From: an uncultured Clostridia bacterium
GTDB lineage: Bacteria; Bacillota; Clostridia; Lachnospirales; CAG-274
NCBI GenBank assembly: GCA_947589405.1
Contig: CANQBT010000114.1
Coordinates: 1-6,143 of the forward strand
Length of the DNA stretch: 6,143 nt
Direction: 5' to 3'
Shown here: in pieces, positions 1-3,461 of the stretch
How the letters are laid out: each line of letters begins with the position of its first letter
How positions within the stretch are numbered: the stretch's first letter is position 1
Program-made: the position numbers and the translations under genes
The notes under the pieces: model-generated
What the model saw: the letters and a program-made list of their open reading frames with translations, nothing else
Database searches by the model: none
Told to the model about the DNA's origin: nothing

Positions 1-105
1 AGATTTATCGGACGACCGTCAGGTCGGCTTTCGGCTTGCCGAAAGTGCTGATAGCCCGTAGGGCGTCGGAGGGGAGGTGGCAGCCGTTAGGCTGACGGAA
101 GGGTC
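1..105 (-). repeat. Modular hairpin repeat, left copy (truncated by window edge)
   Basis: This is a run of short perfect stem-loops: CGACC/GGTCG (13-26), CTTTCGGC/GCCGAAAG (28-45), GCCC/GGGC (54-64) and CAGCC/GGCTG (81-94). Read on the minus strand, it starts at 105 with GACCCTTCCGTCAGC and then runs into a CTCCCC block. The right-hand repeat of the window starts with the same 15-mer apart from one base, also followed by CTCCCC, so the two are seen to be related. I see no coding potential. Naming it as a Clostridia-type intergenic repeat is from memory and cannot be verified here. Positions 106-182, between this element and the first gene, show nothing firm beyond a small ACAGC/GCTGT stem (140-156). 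Confidence 0.7.
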
Positions 106-182
106 ACTCTTAAACAATATTACATCAAAACCAAATGCAACAGCTTTATTTGCTGTGATGATAATATAAAAGAAGGTGCCCT

Positions 183-491
183 ATGGATCCGAGATATAAC
201 AATCCAAGAAAACGAAAGATCAAAAAGCCTATACTGGATATGATATGGAAATTCAGAAGTGATATTTCCCGTGTATTGGCATACATAGGTATGTTTTCGG
301 GACAAAACAAGTGGATGGACGTGGATAAGGTAAGAATAGAGCTGGATTACTGCCGAAAACAGCTGGATAGGATAATAGAAGCAATGGATATGGAATACGG
401 TCCGGCAGAAGAGAAAAGAGCCGAAAAAATAATGGAAATGATCGTATATAACAGAGAAACGTCTCATAAAAACCTAAAAGGCAGGAAATAA
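183..491 (+). CDS. Small basic protein of unknown function (102 aa)
   Basis: I do not recognise the family. The start ATG has an AGAAGG ribosome binding site at 171-176, six bases upstream, and the gene ends cleanly in a terminator palindrome, so it is probably real. The first 15 residues are very basic (RKRKIKK) and the C-terminus is also Lys/Arg-rich. The middle (about residues 45-90) looks like charged amphipathic helix, possibly coiled coil, rich in Glu, Arg, Lys, Ile and Met. There is no signal peptide, no membrane segment and only one cysteine, so a soluble cytoplasmic protein is likely, perhaps one binding nucleic acid or a partner protein. It converges with the ABC exporter gene. No convincing promoter is visible: a GATAAT at 160-165 would put the transcript start on top of the ribosome binding site. 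Confidence 0.7.
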   Translation: MDPRYNNPRKRKIKKPILDMIWKFRSDISRVLAYIGMFSGQNKWMDVDKVRIELDYCRKQLDRIIEAMDMEYGPAEEKRAEKIMEMIVYNRETSHKNLKGRK

Positions 492-525
492 AAAAATCGG
501 ATTTAAATCCGATTTTTTTATTTCC
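484..525. terminator. Bidirectional terminator: perfect 42-bp palindrome
   Basis: The two 21-base halves (484-504 and 505-525) are exact reverse complements, centred on TTTAAA, with an ATCGGATTT/AAATCCGAT core flanked by A and T runs. Each strand reads an A-run, a stem and a T-run, the layout of a bidirectional intrinsic terminator between convergent genes. The stop codons of both flanking genes (489-491 plus, 518-520 minus) lie inside it at mirror positions. Confidence 0.85.
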
Positions 526-2212
526 ATGTTTTTGCAAGCTCTTCATAATTGCAGTTTATAAGCTTCTTTTTATCAAAGCTTATTATCCTGTCGCACATGC
601 TTATGGTCCTGTGCTTGTGAGAAACAAATATACAGGTCTTGTTTTCAAGAGCTTTTATATTGTCAATAAGTCCTCTTTCGGTTTTTTCGTCAAGGGCTGA
701 TGTGGCTTCGTCAAGAAGGAGTATGGGTGCGTTGCTGAGTATCGCTCGTGCAACGGCTATCCTCTGTACCTGTCCTTCGCTCAGTCCCAGTCCTCTTTCT
801 CCTATCTCCGTATCCATTCCCTTTGGCAGACCTTCTATAAAGGACCATATCATGGCTGTTTCGGCAGCCTTTTTTATTTCCTCATCGGAAGCGTCAGGCC
901 GACAGAAGCCTATGTTTTCTCTTATAGTGCCTGAGAGTACCATATTCCCCTGAGGAACATATGCAAAAAGCCGTCTGTAGCCTCCGTCTATTATATGTTT
1001 GCCATCGCTGAATTTAATATATACATTACCGCTGTCAGGCTCTGCAAAGCCAAGTATAAGCTTCATTACGGTAGACTTGCCTATGCCCGAAGGTCCGGCA
1101 ACAGCTGCAAATTCCCCTTTTTTAATGATATTGCAGGCATCTTCAAGTATATTTTCATCCTTGTATGAAAAGGTCACGTTTTCAAATCCGATCTCTTCAA
1201 ATCTTTCATAAAGGGCTTCGGGACTTTCGGTTATTTTTGTATTGTCCTCATCTTCAAGTCCTTCAAGCTCCATCAGTCTTTCCGCAGAAGCGATCATTGA
1301 ATAGAACTGTGGAACAAGTCCGCTTATGTTTCTGAGAGGAGCCTTTATCTGATTGAGAATATCCGCAAATGCCATAAGCGTACCTGTCGTAATGGCTCCT
1401 GCCGCTACCTGAAAGGCGCCCCATACTATAGCCGCATAAAAGCTTCCCGTAAAGAGTATGTACACTCCTGTGTTGGCTATATTGCTTACGGTCTGTCTTT
1501 TGTACATAAGGCGAAGGGCGTTCATCTGTCTGTCCCTGAGCTTTTCGGCAGATATACTGTGGTTGGCAAAGGACTTTATCACTATGAGATTTTCAACGCA
1601 TTCCTGTATAAATGAGCGTGCAACGCCGTTGGCATTCTGATATTCCTTATGCAGATACTTAAAGTGCTTGCTGTATACTTTGCTTGCCAGCATTACAAGA
1701 GCGCCTACTCCCAAAGCGGCAAATGTAAAGCGCCAGTCTATTGCAAACAAAACGGCAAGACCTGCCGCAAGTCTTGTTCCGAGAGCGATAGCGTTAGGTA
1801 CTATATCCACAACTCCGCTTACCACAACGTCTACATCAGATGTGAAGCGGTTGAGTATTTCGCCTGAATGGTAGCGGTTTATGCTTGTCCATTTTTTATT
1901 CAGTATGCTGCGGAATATACCCTGCTTTATCTTAATATCTATTTTTCCTACGGCTCTTATGAGTATATTGCAATAAACGATATTCAGCACCGCTTGAAGC
2001 ACAACTACTGCCGCTATCATAGATATGGCATATATAACGCTTCCGTCTCTTGCGCCTGTGGCAAAGTCTATAATATCCTTAGCCAGAAGGGCAAGCCATA
2101 TAAAGCCAAGAGATATTGCTCCCGTGATAACAGAGAGAAAGACTACCCACCAAAGCTGTTTTCCCGTATATTTATATATCCATTTAAGCGCATATTTAGA
2201 CCTTGTTTTCAT
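518..2212 (-). CDS. ABC exporter half-transporter, fused membrane and ATPase domains
   Basis: This 564-residue protein has the standard exporter layout: a six-helix transmembrane domain (about residues 20-310) followed by a nucleotide-binding domain (about 340-564). It should act as a dimer in the cytoplasmic membrane, using ATP to move a substrate outward. All ATPase motifs are intact: Walker A GPSGIGKST (373-381), Q-loop Gln421, signature LSEGQ (477-481), Walker B ILLLDE (497-502), D-loop SALD and H-loop His532. There is no N-terminal peptidase domain, so it is not a bacteriocin-processing type. The start is set by AAGGAG at 2218-2223, five bases before the ATG. It has its own extended -10 promoter. 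The substrate cannot be read from sequence; lipid, peptide or drug are all possible, and no partner half-transporter is in the window. Confidence 0.92.
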   Translation of the reverse strand: MKTRSKYALKWIYKYTGKQLWWVVFLSVITGAISLGFIWLALLAKDIIDFATGARDGSVIYAISMIAAVVVLQAVLNIVYCNILIRAVGKIDIKIKQGIFRSILNKKWTSINRYHSGEILNRFTSDVDVVVSGVVDIVPNAIALGTRLAAGLAVLFAIDWRFTFAALGVGALVMLASKVYSKHFKYLHKEYQNANGVARSFIQECVENLIVIKSFANHSISAEKLRDRQMNALRLMYKRQTVSNIANTGVYILFTGSFYAAIVWGAFQVAAGAITTGTLMAFADILNQIKAPLRNISGLVPQFYSMIASAERLMELEGLEDEDNTKITESPEALYERFEEIGFENVTFSYKDENILEDACNIIKKGEFAAVAGPSGIGKSTVMKLILGFAEPDSGNVYIKFSDGKHIIDGGYRRLFAYVPQGNMVLSGTIRENIGFCRPDASDEEIKKAAETAMIWSFIEGLPKGMDTEIGERGLGLSEGQVQRIAVARAILSNAPILLLDEATSALDEKTERGLIDNIKALENKTCIFVSHKHRTISMCDRIISFDKKKLINCNYEELAKTWK

Positions 2213-2222
2213 AATAACTCCT

Positions 2223-2254
2223 TATGATATAAGCTTTATATGAATTATATCATA
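2223..2254. promoter_or_regulatory. 10-bp perfect inverted repeat over the ABC exporter promoter
   Basis: TATGATATAA (2223-2232) and TTATATCATA (2245-2254) are exact reverse complements separated by 12 bases. One arm contains the exporter's -10 box and the other lies just upstream of its AAGGAG. The placement fits an operator for a dimeric repressor. In such AT-rich DNA, chance or a weak RNA hairpin in the leader is also possible. Confidence 0.4.
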
Positions 2255-2272
2255 GGTTTTTATAAAAAACAA
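2244..2272 (-). promoter_or_regulatory. Promoter of the ABC exporter gene
   Basis: On the minus strand there is a perfect TATAAT (2244-2249) preceded by TGA (2250-2252), giving an extended -10 TGnTATAAT. A weak -35 TTGTTT (2267-2272) lies exactly 17 bases away. Transcription should start near 2237, leaving a leader of about 25 bases that carries the AAGGAG. This suggests the exporter is expressed separately from the upstream DUF305 gene. Confidence 0.65.
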
Positions 2273-2319
2273 CCCAATATGCCTGCGGCAAAAATACTGT
2301 GGCGTATATTCCCGCAGGC
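2261..2319 (-). terminator. Probable terminator of the DUF305 gene
   Basis: On the minus strand, GCCTGCGG (2312-2319) pairs with CCGCAGGC (2281-2288). Inside, an ATAC/GTAT stem closes a six-base loop. A T6 tract (2264-2269) follows about eleven bases after the stem. The stem is GC-rich in otherwise AT-rich DNA and lies ten bases past the DUF305 stop, as expected of a terminator. The delayed T tract makes it non-canonical. The T tract also overlaps the -35 of the exporter promoter. Confidence 0.5.
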
Positions 2320-2328
2320 GCATAAGCT

Positions 2329-2895
2329 CTATACTCCCTGCATAAGCAGAGCTTCCATTTCTCTTATACCCTTCCTTTGAGATGAAATAATGGCATAGAG
2401 TATGGGCTTCAGCTCGGGACATATTTCATATTGCAGCACATTTTCGCTCATTTCTATGGCTCCCCTGTGGTGGGGTATCATCTCCCTCATAAAATCACCG
2501 TTTACATTGTTGTTTGTCCGTGCGTTCTCCATAGCGGAAAACATCACCTCCATAATTCTGTCTGTTCTTCTCTGATATAGATATACATCTCTTTCGGGAT
2601 TTGTCTTTTGACTGCAATGCTCCATTATATCCAGCATATTTTCTATGCTCTTTGTCTGCTCCTGTATTATTCCTTCGGCTATATTCTGCAAGGGTATGTT
2701 TGTAGTATACCTGAGTATGTTGTGTGACATTTCTATGGCGGCTCTGTGGTGGGGTATCATCTGCGCTATAAAGTTGTGGGAAATACTGTTGTTAAGCTCC
2801 GATTCGGTCATTCCCTTTATCATATCGTCAAGTATGCAATGGTATGTGTCCAGATATTCCTTTGTGACATTGCTAAGTCTGTAGGGATCGTTCAT
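2329..2895 (-). CDS. Tandem DUF305 protein, putative copper-associated, cytoplasmic
   Basis: This 188-residue protein carries two copies of the DUF305 signature: QMIPHHRAAIEMS (45-57) and EMIPHHRGAIEMS (138-150), 93 residues apart. The family is a ferritin-like helical fold rich in His and Met, and some members bind copper or sit beside copper-resistance genes. Known members are often exported, but this one has no signal peptide or membrane segment, so it should be cytoplasmic. The start at 2895 is chosen because AAAGGAG (2904-2910) lies eight bases upstream. A TTG-initiated extension to 2946 would begin upstream of the likely transcript start. The gene is divergent from csoR-copA and shares its control region, which suggests a copper-binding or buffering role. 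That role is inference, not shown by the sequence. Confidence 0.85.
   Translation of the reverse strand: MNDPYRLSNVTKEYLDTYHCILDDMIKGMTESELNNSISHNFIAQMIPHHRAAIEMSHNILRYTTNIPLQNIAEGIIQEQTKSIENMLDIMEHCSQKTNPERDVYLYQRRTDRIMEVMFSAMENARTNNNVNGDFMREMIPHHRGAIEMSENVLQYEICPELKPILYAIISSQRKGIREMEALLMQGV
2449..2762 (-). repeat. Direct repeat inside the DUF305 gene
   Basis: Positions 2449-2483 and 2728-2762 are two 35-base copies, 279 bases (93 codons) apart, that match at 32 of 35 positions, including an unbroken 19-base identity (2465-2483 and 2744-2762). They encode the two PHHR-x-AIEM motifs. This is the footprint of an internal domain duplication. Confidence 0.85.
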
Positions 2896-2937
2896 AACAT
2901 CAACTCCTTTTGTAAAGCATATGATATGAATATTTAA

Positions 2938-2943
2938 TTTATA
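2938..2943 (-). promoter_or_regulatory. Candidate -10 box for the DUF305 gene
   Basis: TATAAA on the minus strand lies 42 bases upstream of the DUF305 start codon. No good -35 is found at the right distance: the position falls within the copper operator (2960-2976), in sequence unlike TTGACA. If this is the real -10, CsoR bound at the operator would also block this promoter, so both directions would respond to copper. Weak by sequence alone. Confidence 0.3.
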
Positions 2944-2952
2944 CAAAAGACC

Positions 2953-2981
2953 TTGACAAATACCCTATGGGGGTATATCAT
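2953..2981 (+). promoter_or_regulatory. Promoter of the csoR-copA operon
   Basis: A perfect -35 TTGACA (2953-2958), a 17-base spacer and a -10 TATCAT (2976-2981) match the housekeeping sigma factor consensus well. Transcription should start near 2988, giving a leader of about 33 bases before csoR. The spacer is filled by the copper operator. Confidence 0.85.
2960..2976. promoter_or_regulatory. CsoR-type copper operator
   Basis: ATACCCTATGGGGGTAT is a near-palindrome with the TACCC...GGGGGTA pattern of Bacillus-type CsoR operators. It occupies the spacer between the -35 and -10 boxes, so apo-CsoR bound there would exclude RNA polymerase, and copper(I) would relieve this. The adjacent csoR gene makes autoregulation very likely. 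Confidence 0.85.
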
Positions 2982-3020
2982 ATATACATAAAATCAATTT
3001 ACGGCAGAGAGGTGAACAAC

Positions 3021-3311
3021 ATGGAATGCTGTCACAGAACAAAGGAACGCTCTCCTGAGGAATACAAAAGCCTTATAAACAGACTCAACAGGATAGAAGG
3101 TCAGATAAGAGGGATAAAGGGCATGGTGGAAAGGGATATTTACTGCGCCGATATTCTCATACAGGTAGCGGCTGTGACCTCCGCCTTAAAGGCATTCAAC
3201 AGAGAGCTGCTGGAAAATCATATAAAGAGCTGTGTTGTAAACGATATAAAGGCAGGCAGAGATGAAACTGCCGATGAGCTTGTTGAAATATTGAAGAAAA
3301 TTATAAAATAA
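3021..3311 (+). CDS. csoR: CsoR, copper(I)-sensing repressor
   Basis: This 96-residue all-helical protein carries the family core NRLNRIEGQIRGIKGMVE (20-37). The copper ligand triad is present as Cys42, His67 and Cys71, with spacings of 25 and 4 residues as in the characterised CsoR of Mycobacterium tuberculosis (Cys36, His61, Cys65). Having Cys-His-Cys argues for a copper sensor, not a nickel/cobalt RcnR, formaldehyde FrmR or sulfide CstR member. It should bind as a tetramer to the operator just upstream and release it when Cu(I) binds. The start is set by AGAGGTG (3008-3014), six bases before the ATG. An in-frame ATG at 2967 lies inside the operator and upstream of the transcript start, so it cannot be used. 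The N-terminus has an extra Cys-Cys-His (3-5) of unknown role. It is the first gene of the copper operon. Confidence 0.93.
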   Translation: MECCHRTKERSPEEYKSLINRLNRIEGQIRGIKGMVERDIYCADILIQVAAVTSALKAFNRELLENHIKSCVVNDIKAGRDETADELVEILKKIIK

Positions 3312-3323
3312 GGGGAATATAAT

Positions 3324-3461
3324 ATGGGAAATATAATAGTTGTGATAATACTGGCGGCAATAGTTCTCCTTGCGCTCAGACCTACGATAAAGCATATAAA
3401 GGGCAAGGGCGGCTGCTGCGGAGATTGCTGCCGTTGTGACAGGCACAAGGGGGAAGAATAA
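3324..3461 (+). CDS. Small Cys-rich single-span membrane peptide (45 aa)
   Basis: This short gene is easily missed by length cut-offs. An N-terminal hydrophobic helix (residues 3-18, GNIIVVIILAAIVLLAL) is followed by a basic stretch and a metal-ligand-like tail with cysteines at 31, 32, 35, 36 and 38 and His41. The layout resembles the FeoB-associated Cys-rich membrane peptides found beside iron transporters, but here it sits in a copper operon. AAGGGG (3310-3315), overlapping the csoR stop, lies eight bases before the ATG. Its stop codon directly abuts the copA ATG, and its last codons carry the copA ribosome binding site, so the two are probably translationally coupled. With the positive charges after the helix, the tail should face the cytoplasm, where it could bind Cu(I) and pass it to CopA. 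That role is inference. Confidence 0.8.
   Translation: MGNIIVVIILAAIVLLALRPTIKHIKGKGGCCGDCCRCDRHKGEE

Noticed and set aside
135..165. Promoter for the 102-residue gene with -10 GATAAT at 160-165
   Set aside because: No acceptable -35 exists, and transcription would begin on the ribosome binding site itself.
2896..2946. N-terminal extension of the DUF305 gene from a TTG at 2946
   Set aside because: There is no ribosome binding site, and it lies at or before the likely transcript start. AAAGGAG sits eight bases before the ATG at 2895.
2967..3020. Longer csoR reading from an in-frame ATG at 2967
   Set aside because: This ATG lies inside the copper operator and upstream of the predicted transcript start, with no ribosome binding site. 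The ATG at 3021 has one.
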